DNA of 64,000 bases from the NCBI GenBank assembly GCA_017403185.1, contig JAFQON010000011.1, positions 32,051-96,050 of the forward strand, read 5' to 3'. Below the pieces are notes generated by a model, which saw nothing but the letters and a program-made list of their open reading frames with translations, was not told the origin of the DNA and searched no databases. Positions 52,952-61,720 of the stretch are shown one piece after another (within the stretch, counting starts at the first letter, position 1; every line of letters begins with the position of its first letter). Source of the DNA: Clostridia bacterium. GTDB lineage: Bacteria > Bacillota > Clostridia > Oscillospirales > Acutalibacteraceae. Made by a program: the position numbers and the translations under genes.

Positions 52952-53537
52952 CCGAAATCACCTCCGCTTTTTCAATAACAATGGGTGTTTTGGGCACGGA
53001 GCGTTTTCCGCTTGAATCAAAACCTCTTTCAACATCAAGGAAGGCATCAACAACCTCCATACCCTCGATAACCTTGCCGAATGCGGCATAATCGCGGTCA
53101 AGATAGGTCACATCGGTGTAGCAGATAAAAAACTGCGATGAAGCTGAGTTATAATCATCTGAACGCGCCATCGAAACAATGCCTCTTGTGTGTGAAAGAG
53201 TGTTCTGCCTAAAGCCGTTTCTTGCAAATTCACCCTTAATCTCTTTGCCGCTGCCGCCGAGACCCGTGCCCTCAGGGTCGCCGCCCTGAGCCATAAAGTC
53301 ATCAATAACTCTGTGGAATGTCAGCCCGTCATAGAAGCCCTCTGATACGAGAGTGAGAAAATTCTCGCAGGTTTCGGGTGCATATTCGGGATAAAGCTCA
53401 ATAATAAATGAGCCGCCGTTTTGCATTGTAAATTTAACCTTGCTGCCCGTTACGGCTTCCTCTTTTTTGCATCCGCTGAAGCTGAAAGTAACAAGAGCAG
53501 CCATTGTCAATGCCAGAAATTTAAAAAGTCTTTTCAA
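52941..53537 (-). CDS. Cyclophilin-type peptidyl-prolyl isomerase lipoprotein
   Basis: The 198-residue protein has a lipoprotein signal (LAALVTFSFSGCKK-type lipobox, Cys about 23) and a cyclophilin domain: GFYDGLTFHRVIDDFMAQGGDPEGTG (about 88-113), NSASSQFFICYTD and YAAFGKVIEGMEVVD. It should help fold proteins outside the membrane. First gene of a four-gene operon; the second (SecB-like) overlaps it. Confidence 0.92.
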   Translation of the reverse strand: MKRLFKFLALTMAALVTFSFSGCKKEEAVTGSKVKFTMQNGGSFIIELYPEYAPETCENFLTLVSEGFYDGLTFHRVIDDFMAQGGDPEGTGLGGSGKEIKGEFARNGFRQNTLSHTRGIVSMARSDDYNSASSQFFICYTDVTYLDRDYAAFGKVIEGMEVVDAFLDVERGFDSSGKRSVPKTPIVIEKAEVISDGK

Positions 53538-53633
53538 AGCTCATACTCCCCTTATTTTAATATGTTAAATACATTATATATTTTTATGGTGAAAATAGCA
53601 ACACCAAAAATGAATTGTTTACTGAAATTTCGC

Positions 53634-53665
53634 AAAAAAATTCCGAGGACATTTCTGCCCTCGGA
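53634..53665 (-). terminator. Terminator of the activase/glycyl radical/rubrerythrin operon
   Basis: TCCGAGG and CCTCGGA pair, with a 10-base loop, followed by a long T-run on the minus strand. Confidence 0.75.
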
Positions 53666-53677
53666 TAACACTGATGA

Positions 53678-54856
53678 TTAATAGTTTTCTTTTCTGACTT
53701 CAAAGTATGCCTGAGGATGAGCACATACGGGGCAAACCTCGGGAGCTTTCTTGCCCATTACAAGGTGACCGCAGTTGCGGCATTCCCACATTGTTTCCTC
53801 TGACTTTTCGAATACCTTCTGCATTTCAACATTGCTCAGAAGTGCACGGTAACGCTCTTCGTGTGTTTTTTCGATATCGGCAACCATGCGGAATTTTTCA
53901 GCAAGCTCAGTGAAGCCCTCTTCTTCCGCTTCCTTTGCAAAGGTTGCATACATATCTGTCCACTCATAGTTTTCGCCTTCTGCTGCGTGAAGAAGGTTTG
54001 CTGCTGTGTCACCAAGCTCGCCGAGAGCCTTGAACCACATTTTTGCGTGCTCCTTCTCATTGTTTGCAGTTTCAGTGAATATTGCCGAAATCTGCTCATA
54101 GCCTTCCTTTTTTGCAACGGATGCAAAATAGGTATACTTGTTTCTTGCCTGCGATTCGCCGGCAAAAGCTGCCATAAGATTCTGTTCTGTTTTTGTTCCT
54201 TTAAGATTCATTGTGTTCTCTCCTTTATCTGAATTATCTTCAACCGCCTCAACTCTTTCGAAGTCGGAAGCGGGATGTTTACAAAGCGGGCAGATAAAAT
54301 CTGCGGGAAGCTCATCGCCTTCATAAATATATCCGCAGATTTTGCAACGGTAATAAACCTTAGCTGTCTTTTTCACTTCAGGCTTCGGCTTGATATACTT
54401 ATGATAATAGTCATAGGTTACGCTCGGAACCTCCGAAAGCACCTCGCAATCCGTAACATCCGCAAGGAAAAGTGTGTGGGTGCCCAGGTCAGTTGCGGTT
54501 ACAACCTTTGCGGAAATATAAGCGTTGGTTGTTTCGGTAATATAGTTTATGCCGTTTGCGCTTCTTTTCACATTATCGTAACCGTCAAACTTATTTGTAT
54601 CCTTGCCGCTTCTGAAGCCGAAAGCTTTGAAAATTTCAAAAGATGCCGATGTTGTGAGCACACTGACATTGAATTCACCCGTTGAAAGAATCATGTCGTG
54701 AGTTTTGTTTGCTTTGTTTACGGCAACGGTAATTCTGTTGGGGTCTGCAGTGACCTGCGTAACGGTGTTGATTATGCAGCCGTTATCAAATCCGTTTTCT
54801 TTTGCTGTGAGCACATAAAGACCGTAGCCGATTTTGAACATTGCATTTGTATTCAT
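53678..54856 (-). CDS. Flavin reductase-rubredoxin-rubrerythrin fusion
   Basis: The 392-residue product starts at the ATG at 54856, preceded by AAGGAGG. Residues about 5-155 are a flavin reductase-like FMN domain ([30 protein letters not shown]). Residues 168-200 are a rubredoxin with [10 protein letters not shown] and [12 protein letters not shown]. Residues 216-345 are the diiron rubrerythrin with [10 protein letters not shown] and [10 protein letters not shown], ending in a second rubredoxin-like CRNCGH/CPVCAH (359-378). It should pass electrons from NAD(P)H or flavin to peroxide or oxygen. Codon 216 is an ATG (54211) with AAAGGAGAG before it, so rubrerythrin may also be made alone. Confidence 0.88.
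   Translation of the reverse strand: MNTNAMFKIGYGLYVLTAKENGFDNGCIINTVTQVTADPNRITVAVNKANKTHDMILSTGEFNVSVLTTSASFEIFKAFGFRSGKDTNKFDGYDNVKRSANGINYITETTNAYISAKVVTATDLGTHTLFLADVTDCEVLSEVPSVTYDYYHKYIKPKPEVKKTAKVYYRCKICGYIYEGDELPADFICPLCKHPASDFERVEAVEDNSDKGENTMNLKGTKTEQNLMAAFAGESQARNKYTYFASVAKKEGYEQISAIFTETANNEKEHAKMWFKALGELGDTAANLLHAAEGENYEWTDMYATFAKEAEEEGFTELAEKFRMVADIEKTHEERYRALLSNVEMQKVFEKSEETMWECRNCGHLVMGKKAPEVCPVCAHPQAYFEVRKENY
54209..54226 (-). promoter_or_regulatory. Internal ribosome site and ATG for a separate rubrerythrin
   Basis: Inside the fusion gene AAAGGAGAG lies 6-14 bases before an in-frame ATG at 54211. The following [20 protein letters not shown] is a typical rubrerythrin N-terminus. 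Confidence 0.55.
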
Positions 54857-54866
54857 AAAAACCTCC

Positions 54867-55886
54867 TTATGAAAAGCATTCAACTATTTTAATTTCTTTG
54901 CCCGTTATGCTATATTTGCCCTTTGCATTCTCAGGCATAAGAAAATAATCGCCTTTTTTGATTTTTTCGCTGTAATCCTCGCCCGTAATTTCTCCGCAGC
55001 CCTCGGTTACAACATAAACTGCCGCTCCCCTGCCAAGTTCAAAGCTTCCGCCGCTGAGGGTAATGCTTCTCACGGCAAAGCTTGTTGTTATTGTTTCATC
55101 AATAACAGCTTCATATTTTACGCCGTTATTGTCACAAATTGTTTTCGGGGTAAGCGGTGCGGGGTATTTCTTCTCAATATCAAAGCATTCAAGAGCATTT
55201 TCTCTGCTCAGTCCGAGATACATCTCTTTATCGGACAGCTTGTATTCGCCGCACCATCTTTCGGGCTGAATTGTAAAATCCGTTGGCTCCTGCACCTCAA
55301 GCAAAAGGCAGCCTCTGCCTATAGCATGAACCATTTTTGCAGGAATATAAATAACATCCCCCGCTTTTACATCTATTGAACAAAGCAGATTTTCCATTGC
55401 ATCCGAGCCGTTTTCGCTTTCATCAATTGCTTTTGAGAAATCCTCAAATGCAACACCGTCTTTGAAGCCGAAGAAAATTTTTGCATCGGGTCTTGTTGCA
55501 AGGATAATCCAGCTTTCTTCTTTACCGTATTTTGAATTGAAGTATTTTTCTGAAAAAGCTTTATCAGGGTGAGCCTGCACGGGAAGCCTTATTGCGCTGT
55601 CAAGTATCTTTGTAAGTATGCCCAGATCTTCTCTGTTACCGAGAATTTCCGCTTTATATTTTTCAACCGCATCGTTGAGGTATAAACCGGTGCCCCTGAT
55701 TTTTGAAACGCCTTCGTATTCATCGGTGCTGCCTTCGTTGAGTGCTCTGACGCTTGATGCAACCCATTCCTCGGGGTAAAAACCGTCTGTTGAATCGTCC
55801 CCGAAGAAATCGGCAAAAAGCTTACCGCCCGTATAAACTCTGAAAACCCTGTTTTTCTCAAAGAAAATAGGCTTGTTGTAAAACAT
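54867..55886 (-). CDS. manA: Mannose-6-phosphate isomerase, class I
   Basis: The 339-residue cupin-type zinc enzyme interconverts mannose-6-phosphate and fructose-6-phosphate. Metal ligands are in [15 protein letters not shown] (about 103-109), KEESWIIL and [20 protein letters not shown]. The start is the ATG preceded by GGGAGAATTGATT, overlapping the kinase stop region. In this operon it may act on a different ketose or aldose phosphate, but the sequence looks like a normal ManA. Confidence 0.9.
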   Translation of the reverse strand: MFYNKPIFFEKNRVFRVYTGGKLFADFFGDDSTDGFYPEEWVASSVRALNEGSTDEYEGVSKIRGTGLYLNDAVEKYKAEILGNREDLGILTKILDSAIRLPVQAHPDKAFSEKYFNSKYGKEESWIILATRPDAKIFFGFKDGVAFEDFSKAIDESENGSDAMENLLCSIDVKAGDVIYIPAKMVHAIGRGCLLLEVQEPTDFTIQPERWCGEYKLSDKEMYLGLSRENALECFDIEKKYPAPLTPKTICDNNGVKYEAVIDETITTSFAVRSITLSGGSFELGRGAAVYVVTEGCGEITGEDYSEKIKKGDYFLMPENAKGKYSITGKEIKIVECFS

Positions 55887-55888
55887 AA

Positions 55889-57184
55889 TCAATTCTCCCT
55901 GTATTTTATAAGCCTGCAGGCTTCGTCAATATTTTTATTTATTCCGCAGGCAACCGATGCCGCAAGCGCAGCGCCGTAAGATGCCTCCTCGGCATAAAGC
56001 GGAATTTTTATTTCACAGCCGAACATATCAGAAGTAATTCTTCGGAGTGCCGCATTTTTTCGCATACCGTTACCCGAGCAAATCAGCTTTTCGGCAGACT
56101 TACCGCCGCTTTTATACATATTATAAAGCTCACCTGCCATGCCGTTGAGAATTGCAAGGGCAAAATCCGCAGGAGTGAAATTAGCCTCAGACAGATTTGA
56201 AACACCGCCCCTGATTGATGGATCGTTTCTCGTGCCGCAGAAACGGCAGTCTGCCGAAAGAGTTGTTTCCGTTTTGGATTCAAGCAGCTTATCAAGATAA
56301 GGATAGAAGCTCTTGATTTCATTCTCGGATGCAAGATTTGCAATCCCCCTGAAAAAGCCTTCCAGCATGGCATAGGCTCTGCCGCCGCAAAGCGCACAGC
56401 CCGCCGCAAGATATCTTTTGCCGTCAAAGGGTCTGTTTTCAACAATATCGCCTTTAACGGGAGCTTCAGTAAGCCACGAAATCTGCGAGCCCGTGCCGAC
56501 ATTTATCAGAGCATCATCACTGCCTGAAACAGAGCCGATAAAGCTCGCCTGATTATCACCCAAAGCTACACAAACGGGAACACCGTTGTATAATCCCGCC
56601 GCCTTGAATTCGGCAGCGACCTCGGGAATGCGGGGATTATTGAGCGTAAAGCAATTCTTTTCAACATCAAAGCAGCCGAGGCTTGCGGCATTGGTGATGT
56701 GAACAAGCGGTTTTTTTAATCCGCAAAGATTCATTACCGCATAATCCGCAATCGTGCAAAGGGTTGCGGCATCATCGGGTATAAGCCCGTTTATTTCATT
56801 ATAAAAATCGGTTGCAAGCCCGTATCCCGCAAAGCAGCCGAGAGTCTGCGCATATGATTTGCCGTCTTTATATTTCTCAGCGGCACGCTCATCCTGCCAT
56901 GTATAGAGCGGGCTGACGGCTTTGCCGTTTTTATCAACATAAACTATACCGTGCATCTGACCCGAAAAGCCTATCGCCGCCGCATCGGTCAAATCAAGCC
57001 CGGAAATAACATCATAAACACAGCTCATTATCTCTTCCGGATTCTGAATTCTTTCATAAGCACATTCGGACTTAATAAAAGAATTGTTGGGCTTTGTGAG
57101 CGATTTGAGCATAGTTCCGTTTTCGGCATCAACGCAAACGCCGCAGATGCTTGTTGTGCCGATATCAATACCAATTAATTTCAT
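55889..57184 (-). CDS. FGGY-family carbohydrate kinase
   Basis: The 431-residue ATP-dependent sugar kinase has IGIDIGTTSICGVCVD (4-19), IGFSGQMHGIVYVD (about 76-89), the W-x-D-x-R pair in YTWQDERAAE, and INVGTGSQISWLTE (about 228-241). By eye it is closest to sedoheptulokinase- or xylulokinase-like members; it is shorter than classical xylulokinase (about 500). It starts 8 bases after the glycyl radical gene and overlaps manA, so all four form one operon. The kinase substrate is the best handle on the pathway. Confidence 0.85.
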   Translation of the reverse strand: MKLIGIDIGTTSICGVCVDAENGTMLKSLTKPNNSFIKSECAYERIQNPEEIMSCVYDVISGLDLTDAAAIGFSGQMHGIVYVDKNGKAVSPLYTWQDERAAEKYKDGKSYAQTLGCFAGYGLATDFYNEINGLIPDDAATLCTIADYAVMNLCGLKKPLVHITNAASLGCFDVEKNCFTLNNPRIPEVAAEFKAAGLYNGVPVCVALGDNQASFIGSVSGSDDALINVGTGSQISWLTEAPVKGDIVENRPFDGKRYLAAGCALCGGRAYAMLEGFFRGIANLASENEIKSFYPYLDKLLESKTETTLSADCRFCGTRNDPSIRGGVSNLSEANFTPADFALAILNGMAGELYNMYKSGGKSAEKLICSGNGMRKNAALRRITSDMFGCEIKIPLYAEEASYGAALAASVACGINKNIDEACRLIKYREN

Positions 57185-57192
57185 AGTTCACC

Positions 57193-59517
57193 TTATGCAA
57201 TCGCAGCAGATTTGGGGTCAAGTCTTGTGATGATATCCTGCTGAATTGCAGGCGAAAGATCAAGGAAGTTAACGAAAGTGCCGTGAATTCTCATGATATA
57301 AACACCGCTCGGAGCATATTTTTTGGGCTCAGCAAGCACTTTTCTGAGAATTTCAGCCGTTGTAACATTAACATAGAGGTAGAAGGGTGAAACACCTTCT
57401 TTGAGAGGATTGAAGAATAAAGGATTGATTACCTTATCTCTGAATTCAACACCCTTGCCTTCGTCTGTTGATGAGGTGAAGTATTTAGGGTCAATGCCGA
57501 GATGAGAAGCGTAGCCGCCGTTCATTTTTTCAAAAGGCATTTTCATGTTTGAAAGCATACGGAAGCCGAGGCCGTTTTCAGCGCTGCCGTAAAGCGGGTC
57601 AACACCGTAACCGAGCATATCCCTTGATTTTCTGCCGTCAGGCGTTGCTCCTACCCAATAGCCGTAAAGAAGATGGGTTGAGGGTGAGCTGAAATCGGGA
57701 CGGAAGGAATTGCCGAGATAGTTCTTTGTTGATGAAACGATATCCGCAACCATCGAAGCGATTTCGCCGGCTTCTTTATCAACCTTTTCAATATTATTGC
57801 CGAATTTATCCGCCGAAAGCAGGAATTCTCTCAAATCTTCATATCCGACAAAATCCGCTTTGAGTGCGTCAACAAGCTTATCGGCATCCTGCGGTCTCTC
57901 GGCAAGGAGCTTATCAATAGCCGAAAAACTGTCCGCAATAACGGATACGCCGTGAATAAGGCAGCCGCTGCCGTTGTATTTTGTGCCCTGAGCATTGATA
58001 TCTCTTGCATCAATGCCGTTTTCAAGGCCGCCCATAAGGCATGAAAGGAAGGGCACTCTCTGAGTTGAAAGAGCTGCGGATGCGCCGTTTGCAGCCTCAC
58101 CCATTGCGGCAACAAATCTTTCAACATTCTTTTTGAATTCTTCCCTCACATTTTCAAGTGAGCACGCTTCAACCTCAACAAGCTTTTCGCCCGTTACGGT
58201 TGACACACCGCCCGTGAGAGTCATTTCAAGAATTTTGGGAAGGTTGAGCCAGCTGTTGGTCGTATTGCCGTTATCCTTGCCCATAATAAGTGGCTCCTGA
58301 CAGCCCGCAATTGAGATATCCGCAAGGTCCTCACAGTCAACACCCTTTGACGCAAGAACTTCATAAAGCGAATCGTCGTTGAAGAACGAGGGAGTAAGCA
58401 CGCCGGGAGTGAAAAGGAATCTGCCCATCTCTTCATAAAGCTTTGCAGGAGTATTCTTATGAAGCTTCACTGAAAGTATAGGCTGAGGCAAATTCATATC
58501 ATAATATGCGTCCATGAGTGCATAGGTTGTGTCGTTTGTAAGGTCGTTGCCGCATTTGTCACGGCCGCTGACGATGATATTCTGCGAAATAGCCCAGCTT
58601 CTGTCTGCCACATTGAAGAAAACGAGAAAATGCTTGAACAAAGCTGCGGCGGTATCCCTGTCAAGACCGTTTCTGTAGGGTTCAAAAATTCTGTCCGCAT
58701 TACCGACAGAGAACGCAAAGGGGTTGGGGGTCTGTTCAAGGCACATAATCTGCCACATAATGATAAATGCCTGAATTGCTTCACAAAGATTTTCGGCTCC
58801 GTTTTCGGGCACCTTGCGAAGAGTTTTTTCCATTATTTCAAGCTGAGCTTTTCTTTCATCAGTTGCGGTTTCAGCCTGCTTCGCCGCAAGATCCGCATAA
58901 CGGTTGGCAAGAATAATTGCACTTTCAAGAGCGATTGCAAACGCCTTGTAGCCGTTGCCCTCTTTGCCTTCAATCTTTCTGAGCATTTCTTTTACACCGT
59001 ATCTGATTGCAAAGCGCATATCGGGGATAAGGTGACCCGTAACCTGCTCAAAGAAGAAAATAACCTCTTTGGTGTAGCATTCGTTTTTGCCGTAAACTTC
59101 GCCGAGCTTAACGGCGTACTCTGTTTTTGCAAATTCATTTCTTGCCTTTTCAATTCTTTCGGCAGTGATTTCCCCGTCAGGCTCGATATCGGAGAAAACT
59201 GCAGCAGGGTCACAGTATCCGCTGAATTCCTCAACCTTAAACGAAGGATTGATAAGTGCATAGCTTCTTGCAAAGGCGTCATCCTGAGTGCCTGCAAAAA
59301 TCTGATAATCGCTTAGATATATGGGAATGGTTTTAACAATTTCTCTGAGAATAAGAGCCTTTTTAACCTCTTCATTCTCGCCCTCGAATTTTTTGGCAAG
59401 CTCAAGCTCCGCTTCCTTTGCGATAAACCAGCCGTCAAGGCGGTTGCCCGCTCTTTTCTCAGCAAAAAGAGCCTTTGCCATTTCTGTTATTTTTTTGCTG
59501 TCAAGAATATTGTACAT
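57193..59517 (-). CDS. Glycyl radical enzyme of undetermined specificity
   Basis: The 774-residue protein belongs to the pyruvate formate-lyase superfamily. The thiyl Cys lies at about 406 in ISIAGCQEPLIMGKDNG, with a Glu two residues later as in C-O and C-N bond-cleaving members rather than the Cys-Cys of PFL. The radical Gly is at about 746 in IMRIHGTFVNFLDLSPAIQQDI, where most members have RVxGY. The GCQEP variant does not match the GCVEP of diol, glycerol and choline enzymes as I know them. It is 12 bases after its activase. A lyase or dehydratase acting on a polyol or sugar-like molecule is my inference. Confidence 0.85.
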   Translation of the reverse strand: MYNILDSKKITEMAKALFAEKRAGNRLDGWFIAKEAELELAKKFEGENEEVKKALILREIVKTIPIYLSDYQIFAGTQDDAFARSYALINPSFKVEEFSGYCDPAAVFSDIEPDGEITAERIEKARNEFAKTEYAVKLGEVYGKNECYTKEVIFFFEQVTGHLIPDMRFAIRYGVKEMLRKIEGKEGNGYKAFAIALESAIILANRYADLAAKQAETATDERKAQLEIMEKTLRKVPENGAENLCEAIQAFIIMWQIMCLEQTPNPFAFSVGNADRIFEPYRNGLDRDTAAALFKHFLVFFNVADRSWAISQNIIVSGRDKCGNDLTNDTTYALMDAYYDMNLPQPILSVKLHKNTPAKLYEEMGRFLFTPGVLTPSFFNDDSLYEVLASKGVDCEDLADISIAGCQEPLIMGKDNGNTTNSWLNLPKILEMTLTGGVSTVTGEKLVEVEACSLENVREEFKKNVERFVAAMGEAANGASAALSTQRVPFLSCLMGGLENGIDARDINAQGTKYNGSGCLIHGVSVIADSFSAIDKLLAERPQDADKLVDALKADFVGYEDLREFLLSADKFGNNIEKVDKEAGEIASMVADIVSSTKNYLGNSFRPDFSSPSTHLLYGYWVGATPDGRKSRDMLGYGVDPLYGSAENGLGFRMLSNMKMPFEKMNGGYASHLGIDPKYFTSSTDEGKGVEFRDKVINPLFFNPLKEGVSPFYLYVNVTTAEILRKVLAEPKKYAPSGVYIMRIHGTFVNFLDLSPAIQQDIITRLDPKSAAIA

Positions 59518-59529
59518 TGTTTATTCTCC

Positions 59530-60234
59530 TTATGTAACAACGGTTTTCATGCCGTTTTTTTCAAATAAATCCGTAAACTCTTTTATTTTTTCAGGTGAAA
59601 CAAAGCCGTTTTCAATCTGATAGTTTCCCTTCCATTTATCTTTGCCGAATTCATGATAAGCAAGGAATTCAAAATCCGCATCGTATGTATCATACGATTT
59701 AAAGAAATCGACAAAGCCCTGAGGATTATCGTTTACGCCGTTAACAACGGGAATTCGGATATGAACGGGTATTTTTTCCGCAAAAACAAAACTGAGAAAA
59801 GCTTTTGTATTATTATTTGATACCCCGACCCATTTTTTATGCTCCGTATCATCATAGTGCTTGAAATCAACAATAAGCCAATCAACAAATCGGCAAAGCT
59901 TTTTCAGCACGGGTATTGAGCCGTTGGTTTCTATAGCGGTGTGAATACCGTTTTCTCTGAGCTTTTGCAGAAGCTCAATCAGCTCTTCACCCTGAAGGCA
60001 GGCTTCACCGCCCGTGAAGGTAACGCCTCCGCCGTCAAAAAACATCATGCGGCTTCTCATAATTTCATCGAAAAGCTCTTCAACGGAATAATCCTTTGCT
60101 TTCGGATTTTCAAGAGGGATGCTGTCTGCATTTGAACACCATTTGCAGGCAAAATTACAGCCCTGAAGATGGTAAACAAGCCGATTCCCCGGCCCGTCCT
60201 GCGAATAGTTGAACCCTTTTTGCAATATCTTCAA
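59530..60234 (-). CDS. Glycyl radical enzyme activase (radical SAM)
   Basis: The 234-residue protein has the radical SAM cluster site CNFACKWCS (about 26-34), GGGVTFTGGEACLQGEELIELL and the downstream strands of the PFL-activase family. It is the short type without the inserted ferredoxin-like cysteines of diol-dehydratase or benzylsuccinate activases. The start is TTG after GGAG. It should install the Gly radical on the enzyme encoded next. Confidence 0.9.
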   Translation of the reverse strand: MKILQKGFNYSQDGPGNRLVYHLQGCNFACKWCSNADSIPLENPKAKDYSVEELFDEIMRSRMMFFDGGGVTFTGGEACLQGEELIELLQKLRENGIHTAIETNGSIPVLKKLCRFVDWLIVDFKHYDDTEHKKWVGVSNNNTKAFLSFVFAEKIPVHIRIPVVNGVNDNPQGFVDFFKSYDTYDADFEFLAYHEFGKDKWKGNYQIENGFVSPEKIKEFTDLFEKNGMKTVVT

Positions 60235-60338
60235 AGCACCATCTCCAAATGACCTATATGGATAAATTTTACTATTAATAAATCAAGTTGTCAACTGATT
60301 ATTTATAATTTTTATGTTTATAATTAATAAATTCCATA

Positions 60339-60367
60339 TTGAAATACAGATGATATTATGTTAAAAT
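60339..60367 (+). promoter_or_regulatory. Promoter of birA
   Basis: TTGAAA (60339-60344) and TAAAAT (60362-60367) are 17 bases apart. The rest of 60235-60338 is AT-rich and holds the divergent control region. Confidence 0.6.
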
Positions 60368-60398
60368 GACTTATCTTTTATTATCTGCAGGTGGAACA

Positions 60399-61094
60399 AT
60401 GCACCGAATAAGCTTAATACAGCTCTCTGCTGTTGATTCAACAAACACATATGCAAAAAACAACTTTTCATCCCTTGCCTTACCTTCGCTCATAATTGCC
60501 GAAAAGCAAACAGCAGGCAGAGGCAGGCAGGGCAAGAGCTTTTATTCCCCCGAGGGCACAGGGCTTTATATGACACTTGTTTTTGAAGCTCCGCAGAATT
60601 GCACCCTCCTCACCCCCGCAGCAGCGGTTGCCGTGTGCAAATCACTTGAAAAGCTCGGAGCGAAGCCGAAAATCAAATGGGTAAATGATATTTATATTGA
60701 CGGGCTCAAGGTCTGCGGAATACTGACCGAATGCTTTTCAAGCGGCGGCAGACCGTATATTGCACTCGGAATCGGAATAAACCTTACTACGGCGGTATTT
60801 CCCGACGAATTAAAAACGGCGGGCAGCGTTAATCTGTCATGCGACAAAGCCAAGCTTGCCTTTGATATTTCTGATAAAATTCTTGAATACGCACAAAACG
60901 GTGATGATAATTTTATCATTGAGGAATATAAAAGCCGTCTTTTTGTTGTCGGCAAACAAATCAGTTACACAAAAAACAACATTGAATATAAGGCAACCGT
61001 AAAGGGGATTAACACTCAGTGCAACCTGATCGTTGAAAGAGATGACGGATTTGCGGATATCCTCTCTTCGGGAGAAATTTCAATAAAAATATGA
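60399..61094 (+). CDS. birA: Biotin--[acetyl-CoA-carboxylase] ligase (monofunctional)
   Basis: The 231-residue ligase attaches biotin to carboxylase carrier domains. The ATP/biotin site is in LIIAEKQTAGRGRQGKSFYSPEGTGLYMTLV (about 32-62) and KWVNDIYIDGLKVCGILTE (about 90-108). There is no N-terminal helix-turn-helix domain, so it is not a repressor. The ATG at 60399 follows AGGTGGAACA. The lipoprotein gene starts 8 bases later. Confidence 0.94.
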   Translation: MHRISLIQLSAVDSTNTYAKNNFSSLALPSLIIAEKQTAGRGRQGKSFYSPEGTGLYMTLVFEAPQNCTLLTPAAAVAVCKSLEKLGAKPKIKWVNDIYIDGLKVCGILTECFSSGGRPYIALGIGINLTTAVFPDELKTAGSVNLSCDKAKLAFDISDKILEYAQNGDDNFIIEEYKSRLFVVGKQISYTKNNIEYKATVKGINTQCNLIVERDDGFADILSSGEISIKI

Positions 61095-61102
61095 GGTGAA
61101 GC

Positions 61103-61708
61103 ATGAAAAACAAAATCAAAATTTTATCTGCAACTGTGCTGATTTTCTCACTGCTTTTTTCCGTTTTCACAGCCTGCAGCCCGAAAAGCAACGAAACGGA
61201 AACAGGCACACAAGCAGCGGAAACATCAGAGATTCACGCAACCGATTACACATACAACACCGTTGCGGCGGCAACCGAAGACAAAACGGAATATGTGCAC
61301 ACCGTGCCTCCGATTCCCACAGAAAAAGAAGAAACGAAATCACAGACTAAGCATAATATCACACCTTCACTCCAATCGGAAACAACAAAAAAAGTTCCCT
61401 CCGACGGAAAGGTTGACGAATTAAGCAACGGGCTGAGCATTATCACAAAAACCTCGCCCGTTATCAAGGGTAATTCAGCAACGGTTGTAATTCAGGGCAC
61501 TCCCGGTGCCGAATACACAATTGAATTCTATAAAAACGAAACAGAAAAAGCCTCATATGAAGGCATTGATAAAACAGCGGCGGATCCTTCAGGCTTCGCA
61601 TCATGGACCTTCACGGTTGAAGATGACTGCGAGAGCGGTAACAGAAAAATAATAATAAAAGAAATCAACAGCAAAAAATATATCCAAACATCAATAACCG
61701 TTCAGTAA
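61103..61708 (+). CDS. Putative lipoprotein with C-terminal Ig-like domain
   Basis: The 201-residue product has a lipoprotein signal (LLFSVFTACSP, Cys about 25), a Thr/Glu/Lys-rich linker (about 30-110) and a C-terminal beta-sandwich-like domain (about 118-201; SPVIKGNSATVVIQGTPGAEYTIEFYK). This looks like a surface display module. It is followed after 12 bases by the propeller/toroid gene with which it may be co-transcribed from the birA promoter. Confidence 0.62.
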   Translation: MKNKIKILSATVLIFSLLFSVFTACSPKSNETETGTQAAETSEIHATDYTYNTVAAATEDKTEYVHTVPPIPTEKEETKSQTKHNITPSLQSETTKKVPSDGKVDELSNGLSIITKTSPVIKGNSATVVIQGTPGAEYTIEFYKNETEKASYEGIDKTAADPSGFASWTFTVEDDCESGNRKIIIKEINSKKYIQTSITVQ

Positions 61709-61720
61709 AGGAGATTTCAC

